The notes: a model not told the origin generated them from the sequence alone. 57,744 nucleotides of DNA from Carboxylicivirga caseinilyticus (GCA_025499705.1 JAFMVE010000038.1:1-57744); one strand, 5' to 3'. Counted from the first letter of the stretch, positions 26,550 through 36,938 are shown. A program made the numbers and translations.

Positions 26550-29500
26550 ATGAAATCAGACATTAAAATATGCAAAAGCGGCATTACCATTAAGTTTGGT
26601 AGCGTTCCTCCAAAACATATATCAGCAAGGCTTATTGAATTGGGTTTTAAAACCAACAACAATAAAAGCTTTGTACGCACCAAAAAGCTGGCTCAGAACG
26701 AGCATGAGTATTTACAGGGAATGTTCGGTCATAAAGGGCTTGGGATGGCTTATATTCCCACAGCCGAAAAAGGTTTTATCCTGGACACAACCGTTCCCGA
26801 TTCAATGGGTCACGAAATGCACATCGCTATCCGAAAAGTAAAGAAAAGTATCGGAATGCCTTTGTTTGACTATGTTGCCGAGAAACTAGATTATAGCAAT
26901 GACGAGCTTGTAAAGTCACTTTCATGCGAACAGATTGATGCCGTTTCATTAGCCATTTACAATATCGAGAAGCGTGGTCAGGGAATTATTGTTGGCGACC
27001 AAACAGGAATCGGCAAAGGAAGAACCGCAGCAGCTTTAATCCGCTACGGTGTTAAAAGTGGACTGCAACCTGTATTCCTTTCGGAAAAGCCCAACCTGTT
27101 TACTGATTTATATCGAGACTTGTCGGACATTGGTAGCTCTGCCCTGGTACCGTTTATCGTTAACACCAAAGAGAGCAAAACCAATGTAAAAGACAAAAGC
27201 GGTGAAGTCATTTATACAGCTCCCGAAAAACCTACACAAGAAAGGATTATCAAGGGTAAGAAAGTACCCAATAATTACAACTTTGTTTGTGCCACTTACT
27301 CGCAGTTCAATCAGCCAAAAAAGCCAGCCAAACAAGAGTTTTTAAATGCTGCAAGTAGCGGTAATATTATCATTATGGATGAAGCTCATAACGCTTCGGG
27401 TAGCTCCAATACAGGTGAGTTTATGCAAGATGTGTTAAGGCAAACCAAAGGTGTTTGTTTCCTTTCAGCCACCTTTGCCAAGCGACCTGATAATATGCCG
27501 ATTTACGCTCAAAAGACTTCAATGAGCGATGCCAATATGAGCAAAGAGGATTTGGTAGAAGCCATCACAAAAGGCGGTGTAGCATTGCAGGAAGTATTAG
27601 CAGCCCAATTGGTTTCAGAGGGGCAAATGATTAGGCGAGAACGCTCTTTTGAAGGTGTAGAAGTAAACTATATCGAGCTGAAAGAAAAAGCCAAAGAGCA
27701 AGCCGGAACTGCCGATAAAATTACCTCCATCATTAGAGATATAATCGGGTTTCAGGAGAAATACATTAACAAACAGGTTGATGAGCTTGATAAGATTGCA
27801 GCAGCCGAAAGTAAAGAGGTTGAAACACGCAAAGGAACTGAGAAAGCTGGGGTTGATAATATTCCGTATTTCTCAAAAGTCTTTAACGTAATCAATCAAT
27901 TACTCTTTAGTTTGAATGCCTCCGATGTTGCCGACCATGCCATAAACAGACTAAAAGAAGGTAAGAAACCCATTATTGCCTTTGCTTCCACAATGGGAAG
28001 CTTTTTAGAAGGAATGGCAAAACCTGATGATGTGATTAATGGTGACTTCTCAACTGTTTTGGAAAAGGGATTGGATTCTGTTCTTCGTTACACCGAAAAG
28101 GATATTGACGGTGAATCACAGGGCAAACAGTTCAATATTGCGGATTTATCAGAAGATGCTCAATTGGCTTACTACGATATTATCAGGAGAATCGAACAGG
28201 CTTCAACTGGCATTACAATCAGTCCACTTGATTTGATAATCCAAAAAATAAAGGAAGCCGGCTATACGGTTGGTGAAGTTACAGGGAGAAAATTGTGTGT
28301 TCAGTACAATTCCACCAAAGCAAAGAATACAACCGCCTTGGTGATGAGCCGAAAAAAGGAGAATACAGCCGATTTGTTCCGTCAATTCAATGACAATGAA
28401 ATAGACTGTTTACTGATTAACCAAAGTGGTTCAACAGGAGCTTCGGCACATGCCATCGTCACCGATAAAGTTCCAGCCGAAAAGGTGAAGCAGCGTGTGA
28501 TGGTGATACTCCAACCTGAACTGAACATCAACACCGAAATCCAAAAGCGTGGACGTATCAACCGCACAGGTCAGATAATGAAACCGATTTACGATTACAT
28601 TATCTCATCCATTCCTGCACAAAAGCGGTTTATGATGATGCTCAAAAAGAAGCTGAAATCATTGGATGCCAATACCACGTCAAACCAGAAAAGCAGCAAA
28701 TCACAATTGGAATCCGATGACTTTCTGAATAAGTACGGTGACAAAGTGGTTCGCCAATACATGTTGGAAAATGAAGAGCTAAACAAAGCACTGGATAACC
28801 CACTCAAATTTGAGGGCAAAGAGAGTGATGAGACACCATCCGAAGGTGATGCTTCAAAAGTAACAGGGCGTGTGGCGGTTTTATCAGTTAAAGAACAGGA
28901 GAAATTCTATCAGGAAGTCATTGAGCGATATAACGATTACATCGAATACCTCAAACAAGCCGATGAGTACGACCTTGAAGTTGAAGTCCTGAACCTAAAA
29001 GCGGAATCCCTTGAAAAGCGTGTTGTGATTGCCGGGAAAGGTGGACATTCGGTATTTGGTAACGATACTTTTTTAGAAAAATGCGAATGCAACGTACTTA
29101 AAAAACCTTACGGCAAAGCTGAACTTGAAAAGCTGATTCAAAAACAATTAAGCAATAAACACCCTGACCGCATTTCTGAAGAAATAGTTTCAGCTCACGA
29201 AAAATTCGTTCAAAACAAGTTATCTGACGATTTAAAAGCGTTAGAAGAAAAATACAAAGACCTTTTTAATGGTATTACCGATGAGAAAGGCTATCAGAAA
29301 ATTCCTGTGTTCAACAAAGCAGCCCAAAGGGATTATGTCGCTGAAAGAACCGAAGAAATTGAAGAAGGTAAACAAGCCGAGATTACCAAGACCAAAACAC
29401 AAAGCGAGAACCGTAAACGCTACCTGAACAACTTTTTCAAGTTCTTTAAGGTTGGTCATGGTTATTTCTATCCGGCAGTCAGTTTTGAAACCGATAGCAG

Positions 29501-30497
29501 TTCCAATTCTTATTGTGTGTTTCTTGGTTTTGACATTAATCCCAAACGCAAGAACCCTTATGCACCTTCATCGGTGAAGCTTCGCTTTGCCATATCGGAC
29601 AGCCGTAAATACATCGTTCTCCCGGCTTCGGGCGATACCGCCAAAGAAATTGAGCGTGTCATGAGCCGTAGTATGCAGCTCACAACAGGACAAAAAGAAA
29701 GTTTGATTGAACGTTGGGATGAAGCCATTAAAGACTTCACGGCAGACCGACAAATCCGATACATCGTAACAGGAAACATACTTCAAGGCTCTGCGGACTT
29801 TTCAGGCAAGTTGGTAAGCTTCACCACCAAAGGCAGAGGTGTTCAAAAGGGAATTTTAATGAGCGAGGCATGGTCGCCTGACAACAACGATAATAAAGCG
29901 GACAACTATGTTGTAGCTCCAATTGCCAAACTTCAAAAACACATTATGAGCCTTCGCAATGGGGCTACCATTGCCACCGAAAACAGGATTACAATAGCCA
30001 GGCATTATGATGGCACTTTTAAGGTCATTATGCCTAAAACCAAAACGCACATTCCCATTTATACCGATAAAGAAGTGGTGAAGCTCCTGGTTAATAATCG
30101 TGATGGTTTTGAAATGGTTTCGGGCAATATGAGGGCTTCGGTTGAAGAAAGCAAGATGCCCAAACTTCTTAATCTGCTTGGTGAACGGTTCAGTTTATCG
30201 GTTAAAATTCCACGCCATTATTACGATGAGTTTTTGGATAAAGGAACAAAGCGAAGCAACTCAACTGATAGCCTTACCAATGAGGCGATGAAGATGTTTG
30301 AGCAAGACAAAAAGGAATTTCCCAAACGACTGGCCAAACAAAAGCAATCCGCACCTAAAGGCAAGAAAATTAGCATTGACAAGGGTAAGCAATTGACACT
30401 TGTAAAGCTCCGTGCAAAGGCAATCCTGATTAAGCAAAAACAGCTTCGAGCAGTTGCCGGGCTTGGTACTCACCCTAAAATCAAGACCATACTATGA
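26550..30497 (+). CDS. Strawberry-notch-type helicase, tagged polyvalent protein
   Basis: A 1315-residue SF2 ATPase of the strawberry notch type. Walker A is GDQTGIGKGRTAA (about 149-160), DEAH box IIIMDEAHNASG (about 273) and a second helicase lobe with ASAHAIVTDKV, VILQPELNINTEIQKRGRINRTGQ (about 663). The N-terminal KPxF segment and long helical middle are seen. The C-terminus carries the tag KLRAKAILIKQKQL, then RAVAGLGTHPK. Such SNO helicases occur in phage polyvalent proteins that are injected with DNA. It starts 1 nt after the methyltransferase and overlaps the next gene by ATGA. Confidence 0.85.
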   Translation: MKSDIKICKSGITIKFGSVPPKHISARLIELGFKTNNNKSFVRTKKLAQNEHEYLQGMFGHKGLGMAYIPTAEKGFILDTTVPDSMGHEMHIAIRKVKKSIGMPLFDYVAEKLDYSNDELVKSLSCEQIDAVSLAIYNIEKRGQGIIVGDQTGIGKGRTAAALIRYGVKSGLQPVFLSEKPNLFTDLYRDLSDIGSSALVPFIVNTKESKTNVKDKSGEVIYTAPEKPTQERIIKGKKVPNNYNFVCATYSQFNQPKKPAKQEFLNAASSGNIIIMDEAHNASGSSNTGEFMQDVLRQTKGVCFLSATFAKRPDNMPIYAQKTSMSDANMSKEDLVEAITKGGVALQEVLAAQLVSEGQMIRRERSFEGVEVNYIELKEKAKEQAGTADKITSIIRDIIGFQEKYINKQVDELDKIAAAESKEVETRKGTEKAGVDNIPYFSKVFNVINQLLFSLNASDVADHAINRLKEGKKPIIAFASTMGSFLEGMAKPDDVINGDFSTVLEKGLDSVLRYTEKDIDGESQGKQFNIADLSEDAQLAYYDIIRRIEQASTGITISPLDLIIQKIKEAGYTVGEVTGRKLCVQYNSTKAKNTTALVMSRKKENTADLFRQFNDNEIDCLLINQSGSTGASAHAIVTDKVPAEKVKQRVMVILQPELNINTEIQKRGRINRTGQIMKPIYDYIISSIPAQKRFMMMLKKKLKSLDANTTSNQKSSKSQLESDDFLNKYGDKVVRQYMLENEELNKALDNPLKFEGKESDETPSEGDASKVTGRVAVLSVKEQEKFYQEVIERYNDYIEYLKQADEYDLEVEVLNLKAESLEKRVVIAGKGGHSVFGNDTFLEKCECNVLKKPYGKAELEKLIQKQLSNKHPDRISEEIVSAHEKFVQNKLSDDLKALEEKYKDLFNGITDEKGYQKIPVFNKAAQRDYVAERTEEIEEGKQAEITKTKTQSENRKRYLNNFFKFFKVGHGYFYPAVSFETDSSSNSYCVFLGFDINPKRKNPYAPSSVKLRFAISDSRKYIVLPASGDTAKEIERVMSRSMQLTTGQKESLIERWDEAIKDFTADRQIRYIVTGNILQGSADFSGKLVSFTTKGRGVQKGILMSEAWSPDNNDNKADNYVVAPIAKLQKHIMSLRNGATIATENRITIARHYDGTFKVIMPKTKTHIPIYTDKEVVKLLVNNRDGFEMVSGNMRASVEESKMPKLLNLLGERFSLSVKIPRHYYDEFLDKGTKRSNSTDSLTNEAMKMFEQDKKEFPKRLAKQKQSAPKGKKISIDKGKQLTLVKLRAKAILIKQKQLRAVAGLGTHPKIKTIL

Positions 30498-32830
30498 CCG
30501 AAAAGGAGTTTTATAAAAAGTACAAAGCCATTCACAAGGATATTCGCACCAAAGGAAAATCAAAGGCTTCCATCTTAGCCAATGGTTTTAAAGAGGGCGT
30601 TAATGTCAATGCTTTGCCCATCTATAAGGGTTTTGAGAAAGCAACCGATATTATTGCAACTCGATATAAACCGAGAAAAGGTGACTTCGTTTGGATTCTT
30701 CCCAAACAAGGATTCATTAAAGGTCGCAATGGCTACAAAACAAAGCAAGGCTACAAACCCAATCCCAATGATGGTTTCTTTATTATCAGCAATGATTGGT
30801 CATTATACGAAAATTACTGTGCCAACTTAGCAACACCCAATGATAACCTTGGGGATATTGATACAGAAGTAGAAAAAGCTTTACAGGAAAAGCAAAAGAA
30901 CCGGGAATTTAAAGATGCAGGGAAGCGTGTTCATGGTTCCAGGAAAGAACAAGCCATGTACAACAAGCTTATTAGCAGTAGCGATTTAAACAGCATCGAA
31001 CAAGATGAAGCAACGGCTATCGAGCTTGTTAAGAAGGATAAGGTTTTTCCTAAAATTGACCCACAGGCAGAAAAAGAAAACGGTACGGATTCAGGGTGTG
31101 CCTTTTTGAAAGTAAAGGTTCGTCAGGCATTCCCGGCAAAACCACACGCCAATACCAAAGAAGCGAGGGAGCAATATGTAAAAATGGCAGAAGCTTTTGT
31201 AAAAGTTTTGTATGATGCCATTTCAATTACAGACTTGCAACAACTCGATACCATTGCCAATAATGGTGAGATTGTGGGTAAGCATGATTTTGGGATGATA
31301 TTCGGTAAGGCACTTCGCAATATTGTCTTTACCATTAAAGGCTATCGGACTACATCAGCGGTTAAGGAAACTTACATGAAAGCCCATCAGTATTCAGGTA
31401 TCACCAAAGAACAGGCTGAACCCCATGCAAAAAGGTTGAAGGAATACACCGACAAGCGGATAAAACGCCAACAGGATTGCATTGATTCTGCAAAGCAAAT
31501 TCTTTCTCCTGCCGATATGAAACGCCACAAGCAAAACGACCTGACTTTTCAGGGAGGCATGTTGAGCAGCGTTCGGACTGTGGAGGACTATGTAAGGTAT
31601 GTTACTCAAGTTTGTACTCGGTTTATTAATGATGCCCAAAGAGAATATAACGAGCAAAAAGAACGATTCCCATACAAGGAATTTAAACCGGATTGGAGCT
31701 GGGCAGAAACAAAGAAATCCAGCAATTCAAAAAGCAGTAGCAAGCCCAAGATAGAAGCCGTACCGCTATCATATATTAAACGCACAGGCGGTTTGTTAAT
31801 TGAAGAAGCGGATGAAAATACGGTTATCAAGAAGCTTCATTTTAAATCGCTCACATTAGGAAACTACGTGAAGGATGATGAAGCCAGGGAACACATTCGC
31901 CACTTTGTTGCAGCCATCGTTGATTTATGCGAGGTGCTTGACATCAACCTATCCATAAACGAAGCCCTGGCTATTGCTTTCGGTGCATTCGGTCGTGGAG
32001 GTAAAGCAATGGCTACTTACTATCCAACACGCCAACTTATCAACCTGACCAAACGAAACGGTGACGGCTCGGTAGCCCATGAGTGGGGACATTTCTTTGA
32101 CCATTATCTGAATGGCTTGGAATTATCAACCAAACCGCTACGTTCAGAAAGCTATCTGAATACCATCATTGAAAGTTTAGGCTATCGAAAGAAGTATTTC
32201 ATCGGAGGTAATTCATCACCAACAAAAGATTGGTTCAAGGATATTCTAAAAACCTCTTTAAAGAAGGTTGTACCTACATTTCAGGAAAGGCAATCGGTGG
32301 TGCATACAAGTATAGTTTCCCTTATCCTAATGCTTCGCTTTGGGTATTATGATTTGGAAGATAAAGCGGTTAGCTACAATGATTTTGACGAAACAAAGAA
32401 ACGTAGAACCGACAGCTACCTGTATCACTATTCCAAACTTCAAGGTGCTTATTGGAAAGATATTGCCGAGATGTTTGCCCGAAGCTTCGAGTGCTATGTG
32501 TACGACAAGCTAAAGGAAAAGGACCGGGTAAATAATTACTTAGTATCAGGTGGAATGTTTTCTCATCCTGTTTATCCGCAAGGTCAGGAACGCATTTACA
32601 TCAACAAGTGCTTTGATAACCTGATTTATGCAATCAAGGAGCATTTATCCATTAAATCATTTGAGCCATTTACCGATAAACGAGCCGATGAATACATCGA
32701 CCTGACAGAGAAAGGAAGCGTGAATAAAGGTGTGATAGTTGGCAAAGAACGCAAACTGAAACTTGCCAAAATAAGGGCTAAAGCAATTCACATTAAACAG
32801 AAACAAGCCCTTGCGAAGGGCAGCGAATAA
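30494..32830 (+). CDS. Zincin-metallopeptidase polyvalent protein, tagged
   Basis: A 778-residue protein. The N-terminal 110 residues form a small mixed domain (KGDFVWILPKQGFIKGRNGY). The middle is helical and charged. A zinc-peptidase motif, SVAHEWGHFFDHYLNG (H529, E530, H533), is followed about 130 residues later by EMFARSFECYVYD, whose Glu can be the third ligand. The layout fits large polyvalent protein-associated metallopeptidases. The C-terminus is the tag KIRAKAIHIKQKQA and then LAKGSE. It could process phage or host proteins on entry. Start overlaps the previous stop. Confidence 0.75.
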   Translation: MTEKEFYKKYKAIHKDIRTKGKSKASILANGFKEGVNVNALPIYKGFEKATDIIATRYKPRKGDFVWILPKQGFIKGRNGYKTKQGYKPNPNDGFFIISNDWSLYENYCANLATPNDNLGDIDTEVEKALQEKQKNREFKDAGKRVHGSRKEQAMYNKLISSSDLNSIEQDEATAIELVKKDKVFPKIDPQAEKENGTDSGCAFLKVKVRQAFPAKPHANTKEAREQYVKMAEAFVKVLYDAISITDLQQLDTIANNGEIVGKHDFGMIFGKALRNIVFTIKGYRTTSAVKETYMKAHQYSGITKEQAEPHAKRLKEYTDKRIKRQQDCIDSAKQILSPADMKRHKQNDLTFQGGMLSSVRTVEDYVRYVTQVCTRFINDAQREYNEQKERFPYKEFKPDWSWAETKKSSNSKSSSKPKIEAVPLSYIKRTGGLLIEEADENTVIKKLHFKSLTLGNYVKDDEAREHIRHFVAAIVDLCEVLDINLSINEALAIAFGAFGRGGKAMATYYPTRQLINLTKRNGDGSVAHEWGHFFDHYLNGLELSTKPLRSESYLNTIIESLGYRKKYFIGGNSSPTKDWFKDILKTSLKKVVPTFQERQSVVHTSIVSLILMLRFGYYDLEDKAVSYNDFDETKKRRTDSYLYHYSKLQGAYWKDIAEMFARSFECYVYDKLKEKDRVNNYLVSGGMFSHPVYPQGQERIYINKCFDNLIYAIKEHLSIKSFEPFTDKRADEYIDLTEKGSVNKGVIVGKERKLKLAKIRAKAIHIKQKQALAKGSE

Positions 32831-32864
32831 TAAATAGTGTACTAAAAACTTAATATCAGATAGT

Positions 32865-33731
32865 ATGAAATTAACAATCAAAAATTACAAGGAAGCCACC
32901 AAAAATATTGACTTCAAAAAGTTGCCGGAAGCTGCACAGGAAGCACATAAAGAGTTTGATTCATTTGCCGATTTCTACAATGAGGATAAGGACATTAAGG
33001 AGATGCTTGATAATCATTTCAAAATCGTTGAACCTTACCTAAAGGATTCAGAAAAGAAAAGCCCTGCACCTAAGAAAGCACCAGCGAAGAAGAAAACTAC
33101 CTCGTCACAAAAATCGACAAAAAATGTGACCAAGAAAGTAGCACCAAAACGGACAGCCACAAAGAAAACGGCAGCACCCAAAAAAGCACAACGAAAACCC
33201 ATCGAGGTTGATTTGATGCCGTTGGAGATAAAAGTAATCAGGCGTTATCTGAACTTCCACAATAAGAAGGTTACAGAACGTCAGGTATCGCTTTTGTACA
33301 AGGTGATTCAAAAGGCAGCTACCGAAAAAACCATCCGTAAAACAAGCAAGTATGCCTCTGAAATTAAAAGTATCAGCAATGACCTTATCAAGACTTACAA
33401 GGATATGAATGGTACTTGCAAGTTTGAAGTTACGGATTCGTTATACAGTAAGCTGAAAAAGATTGTGGACGACTACGGTGTTACTCCGGCCGTTGCATTG
33501 ATTAAACGTTTTATCAATCTATATGGCAATATCACCAAAGCTAAAGCTCAACGTTTGCTTACTACAGTTACCAACTCATTAAAAAACGGTAAGGTTGATA
33601 AATCTGACAAGGAATTTGAACAGGTGAAAAACGTTCAAAAGCATTTACATGATTATCTGGAGAGCGACAAACTACTTGTTACCAATGTTCAGTTAAAAGG
33701 CTTACAAGGCATTGCCGGATTGGGAAAGTAA
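32865..33731 (+). CDS. Lys/Ala/Pro-rich histone-like protein
   Basis: A 288-residue protein. The N-terminus is acidic-helical. Residues about 65-105 are a low-complexity PAPKKAPAKKKTT-type arm similar to H1/AlgP tails, likely to bind DNA. The C-terminal 180 residues are helical and basic. It ends with LKGLQGIAGLGK, matching the xAGLG string at the end of the helicase tag region. Genome condensation in the virion is plausible. No family beyond composition is recognised. Confidence 0.6.
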   Translation: MKLTIKNYKEATKNIDFKKLPEAAQEAHKEFDSFADFYNEDKDIKEMLDNHFKIVEPYLKDSEKKSPAPKKAPAKKKTTSSQKSTKNVTKKVAPKRTATKKTAAPKKAQRKPIEVDLMPLEIKVIRRYLNFHNKKVTERQVSLLYKVIQKAATEKTIRKTSKYASEIKSISNDLIKTYKDMNGTCKFEVTDSLYSKLKKIVDDYGVTPAVALIKRFINLYGNITKAKAQRLLTTVTNSLKNGKVDKSDKEFEQVKNVQKHLHDYLESDKLLVTNVQLKGLQGIAGLGK

Positions 33732-33745
33732 ATGCCACTACTTCC

Positions 33746-34378
33746 ATGCCCAAAAGTAGTGGCTCACAAAACAGGGCATTCAATCCCGGCACCACAAGAA
33801 CCGCAGTCATTGCATCCGACCAGGTTGTTTTGGCAAACGACCTTGCCAAGATGAACTTTAAGACCATCTCAATCAGGGGAAAGTTCGGTAAACTTTTAGG
33901 CAAGCTGTATATCCCATTCTATATAATGATTTACGGCTCACGCTTTCATGGCAAGAGTACCGTAGCCCTGATGTTTGCCGATGAATTGGTAAAACAGCAT
34001 GGCTATAAAGTCCTGTATGTAGCCAATGAAGAAGGTGCAAAAGGAACAATGCAAGAGAAAGTTGTAAGGCTTGGTATTAATAGCCCAATTGGAATCATCG
34101 AGGACTACAATCCGAAGCTATTCAGGGATTACGATGTGGTATTTATCGACAGTACCCAAACAACGGATATTTCTCACGAGGAATTTAAAGAGCTGAAGAA
34201 ACAGTTTCCGAACACCTCATTTGTAATCATCAATCAGGCAAACAGAGATGGCAGCTCCAAAGGCGGAACGAAGTGGGAGCATATAGTGGATGCCATTATG
34301 CACATCGAAAATCAAAGTGCAACAATGGAGAAAAACCGCTTTCCGGAGGGCAGTACCGAAACCATTAAAATCTTTTAG
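33746..34378 (+). CDS. RadA/RecA-superfamily ATPase
   Basis: A 210-residue P-loop ATPase. Walker A GSRFHGKST (64-72), beta strand and VLYVANEEG, Walker B YDVVFIDSTQT (D135), sensor-like SFVIINQANRDGS, KWEHIVDAIMHIE and a KNRFPEGS segment (196-203). The order and spacing match RadA/Sms (DSIQT, H.TKEG, LEHMVD, KNRFG). It lacks RadA's zinc finger and Lon-like tail. In tailless phages the late cluster normally has a packaging ATPase of the FtsK/HerA type. This is the only late ATPase besides the SNO helicase, so a packaging or recombination role is open. Confidence 0.7.
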   Translation: MPKSSGSQNRAFNPGTTRTAVIASDQVVLANDLAKMNFKTISIRGKFGKLLGKLYIPFYIMIYGSRFHGKSTVALMFADELVKQHGYKVLYVANEEGAKGTMQEKVVRLGINSPIGIIEDYNPKLFRDYDVVFIDSTQTTDISHEEFKELKKQFPNTSFVIINQANRDGSSKGGTKWEHIVDAIMHIENQSATMEKNRFPEGSTETIKIF

Positions 34379-34379
34379 C

Positions 34380-34712
34380 ATGGAAGAAATGACAATTAAA
34401 TTTTATTGGCTTGTTATCGGTGCTTTCAGTTCGCTTATCGTTGGTGTCGTTTCCTTCATTATCCGCAATGCTATCTCAAAAAATGCCACTAAGGAAACGG
34501 TGGATGCCAAAACTGATTTGCTTGAAAAGGATATTCAGCACATGACTAAGGAGCTTGCTTCATGCGAAAACAAGTTTGTTGTGTTGCACAAACGAATATC
34601 AGATTTAAGGGACAGCTCTAAGGAAATATATGTAAGCAAGGAACTATTCCACCAAACCATTAAACAGCTTAATGAGAAGCTCGATACCATTTTAAAATTT
34701 GTAGAGAAATGA
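34380..34712 (+). CDS. TM plus coiled-coil protein (lysis or virion)
   Basis: 110 residues from ATG 34380, overlapping the gap after the ATPase by spacing of 1 nt. One membrane helix (about 10-28, YWLVIGAFSSLIVGVVSFII) is followed by a coiled coil (about 45-105, LLEKDIQHMTKELASCE). Its position before the holin and endolysin fits a spanin- or accessory-lysis-type protein, but it has no lipobox. It is ATGA-coupled to the holin. Confidence 0.6.
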   Translation: MEEMTIKFYWLVIGAFSSLIVGVVSFIIRNAISKNATKETVDAKTDLLEKDIQHMTKELASCENKFVVLHKRISDLRDSSKEIYVSKELFHQTIKQLNEKLDTILKFVEK

Positions 34713-35119
34713 AACTATTTAAAAAGCTTGCAGGAGCAGCAACAGCAGAAACATTAAAAGAAGGAACAAAACTAATTGATGAGATTTTCACCACACAGGA
34801 AGAAAAGCTCCAGGGAAAAATGGAACTCTTTAAAATGGCTGTCACCGATAGAAATTCAGCAAGAAGCCTGTACGCTCAGGATAGTTGGTTGCAAAAATCC
34901 TTTGCGATATTCTTCCTGATTGCTTGGTGTGGTTTGACTTTCGTGATGCTGAACTACTTTGTTTTCAATACAATTCAGCTTGACGATTGGCAAATTGCTT
35001 TCATAAGCAGCATTAACGGTGGAATATCCACCAAACTAAGCACCATTATTGATTTTCTTTTCGGTGGTGCAATATCTGGAGTAAACGATGTCAAACTTAA
35101 AAACAGACGTGAAAAATGA
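34709..35119 (+). CDS. Holin (3TM/DUF3154-like)
   Basis: A 136-residue protein. An amphipathic N-terminus with GTKLIDEIFTTQEEK is followed by two strong membrane helices (about 65-86 FAIFFLIAWCGLTFVMLNYF and about 95-120 AFISSINGGISTKLSTIIDFLFGG) and a basic tail. It agrees with the 3TM holin family used with GH108 endolysins. It would permeabilise the inner membrane at lysis. Start overlaps the previous stop; stop overlaps the endolysin start. Confidence 0.75.
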   Translation: MKLFKKLAGAATAETLKEGTKLIDEIFTTQEEKLQGKMELFKMAVTDRNSARSLYAQDSWLQKSFAIFFLIAWCGLTFVMLNYFVFNTIQLDDWQIAFISSINGGISTKLSTIIDFLFGGAISGVNDVKLKNRREK

Positions 35120-35676
35120 AAACATTCGATGAATTATTCGATGGAGTAATCAAGCATGAAGGCTACTATGCCAACGTAGAGGGCGACCAAGGAGGAGAAA
35201 CCTACATGGGTATTGCCCGGAATTTACATCCCAATTGGAAAGGATGGGAATACATTGATGCCTATAAGGAAACATACGGTGAAATCCCCTGGAACCTGCA
35301 CATTGATATTCCTGAACTGAATTGTATGGTAAAGGATTTTTATTGCCATACATTTTATGAGAAGTTCAGTATTGACGGTATTTTACACGGCTCAATACAA
35401 GAAATAATCTTTGATTGGTGTGTTAATAGCGGCCATTGGGGAGCCAGAGGTGTTCAACGAGTATTAAATCAATTCTTTGGTGCAGACCTGAAAATGGACG
35501 GAATTATCGGGGACCAAACTTTATTAGCAATTAATGATTGCGACCCAAGAACTTTATTTGTTGCCATTCATAGAGCAAGAGTAAGGTATTACCATTCCAT
35601 TGCGAAAAAAGGTAATAATCATTTATTTTTAGAAGGTTGGTTGAAACGGATTGGGAAGATTGAGTTTGAAGAATAG
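35116..35676 (+). CDS. GH108 endolysin
   Basis: A 186-residue muramidase. The N-terminus LFDGVIKHEGYY contains the family's catalytic Glu (E15), followed by the QGGETYMGIARNLHPNW signature and a PG_binding_3-type C-terminal half (VNSGHWGARGVQRVLNQFFG...GDQTLLAIN). No signal peptide, consistent with release through the holin immediately upstream. It is the last gene of the element; its stop lies 15 nt before the candidate right attachment site. Confidence 0.9.
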   Translation: MKTFDELFDGVIKHEGYYANVEGDQGGETYMGIARNLHPNWKGWEYIDAYKETYGEIPWNLHIDIPELNCMVKDFYCHTFYEKFSIDGILHGSIQEIIFDWCVNSGHWGARGVQRVLNQFFGADLKMDGIIGDQTLLAINDCDPRTLFVAIHRARVRYYHSIAKKGNNHLFLEGWLKRIGKIEFEE

Positions 35677-35691
35677 AAAATATCCCTTCCG

Positions 35692-35703
35692 AAATATCTA
35701 CCA
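35692..35703. other. Candidate right attachment site (attR core)
   Basis: AAATATCTACCA covers the last codon (Trp) and stop codon of the host DUF438 gene on the minus strand and lies just past the endolysin. It matches the left copy at 2523-2534 with one change. Integrases often use the 3' end of a conserved gene. The repeat is too short to be sure. Confidence 0.3.
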
Positions 35704-36894
35704 ATCCAACAACCTCTTTTCCCCTTCCAAAGCCTTAATGCCCGAAATTTCCTGAGAGACTTCAATAACGCCTTTGTAGTTTCCGTTTTCGTCACGAACA
35801 GCAAAATATTGAATAAGGATATATTCCCCTCGCATTTTAATCCAAAAATCAGCCTGGTCTTTTTCTCCACTTCTGAACGATTCTACAATTTGTTCAACTA
35901 CATGAACACTTTCAGGCGGATGGCAGTTACTTACTTCACGCCCGATAATTGCAGTTGTTCGAGGAAAAATTCGTTTAGGTGGTGTTGAGAAATAGCAAAC
36001 TTTGTTGTTTTCATCAACAAAAGTAATATCCACCGGAAGGTGATTAAAAATGAGTTTGATTTGCTCGATACTTACTTTGCCCGTTCCAAGATTTACAAGG
36101 TTTCCTTCATAATCTGGTTTGAATTCTTTGTCCATCTTTAAATTAGGTTGAATAAATGGATAGCCCAGCTCAAAGCCTTCACGATTCATCTTTTCTAACT
36201 GGCTTTCGCTGATGGTTGATAATATGCAAGGAAAGAGAATACGCTCTTCCCTGAATTTAATGGCATGCATATTAAAGAATATATCACCTACACATTTATT
36301 GAAAATTTTTAGGTCTATATTTCCTTCCTGTAATTGAGTAATAACGGATTTAATATTCCTGCGAATATCATCGTGAAATGACCACATAATCTGTAAACAG
36401 CGATAGTCCGGCCATGTTTCTTCAATAATTGGGAATAGAACATTTTCCTTTATTGTATACTGCTTTGGAAATACTTCGAGTTGAGTAAACAGTTCTATAA
36501 GTTTTTTATGCAAGTCAGTATTGTCGGTTTCCTTCACAAATTGCTTAAAAAAAGGACGGATTTTATCCAAAAGCACCTCCATTTCATGGTTATTCTGTTC
36601 TAGCACACCAAGAAATGAATCCGGTTTGGGTTCAACTCTTACAAAATCACGTATAGGAACATGGAAAATATTCAGGACTTTATTTGTCAGCACTTTTATA
36701 TCCTCCATCTTGTGCCCTTGTTTTATAATCTCGTCAAAGAGGGTTATAAAATCAGCAGGTATTACCGTAGGAATAAAATCCTTGTTATCAACTATAAACG
36801 AATGAGCATTACCAGTTTCTAAAATTAATTTAGAAACCTCAAGCAACTTTTCTACCCTTGCCTGTTTTGTATTTGTAAATTCCGACATAAGCAT
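35698..36894 (-). CDS. DUF438/hemerythrin/PAS protein (copy 1)
   Basis: A 398-residue protein. An N-terminal DUF438-type helical region, hemerythrin-like helices with His residues (LFPIIEETWPDYRCLQIMWSFHDDIRRN and MHAIKFREERILFP), then a PAS domain (SIEQIKLIFNHLPVDITFVDENNKVCY...EVSQEIS) ending in LLDW. The family binds diiron or haem and is tied to NO/anaerobic stress and Fe-S repair. It parallels the copy at 40993. The C-terminus is shorter than in that copy, perhaps because the element inserted here. Confidence 0.85.
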   Translation of the reverse strand: MLMSEFTNTKQARVEKLLEVSKLILETGNAHSFIVDNKDFIPTVIPADFITLFDEIIKQGHKMEDIKVLTNKVLNIFHVPIRDFVRVEPKPDSFLGVLEQNNHEMEVLLDKIRPFFKQFVKETDNTDLHKKLIELFTQLEVFPKQYTIKENVLFPIIEETWPDYRCLQIMWSFHDDIRRNIKSVITQLQEGNIDLKIFNKCVGDIFFNMHAIKFREERILFPCILSTISESQLEKMNREGFELGYPFIQPNLKMDKEFKPDYEGNLVNLGTGKVSIEQIKLIFNHLPVDITFVDENNKVCYFSTPPKRIFPRTTAIIGREVSNCHPPESVHVVEQIVESFRSGEKDQADFWIKMRGEYILIQYFAVRDENGNYKGVIEVSQEISGIKALEGEKRLLDW

Positions 36895-36938
36895 TTGTTT
36901 TAATTACCTTCAATAAAAAAATTAACAAGAAATCCCAA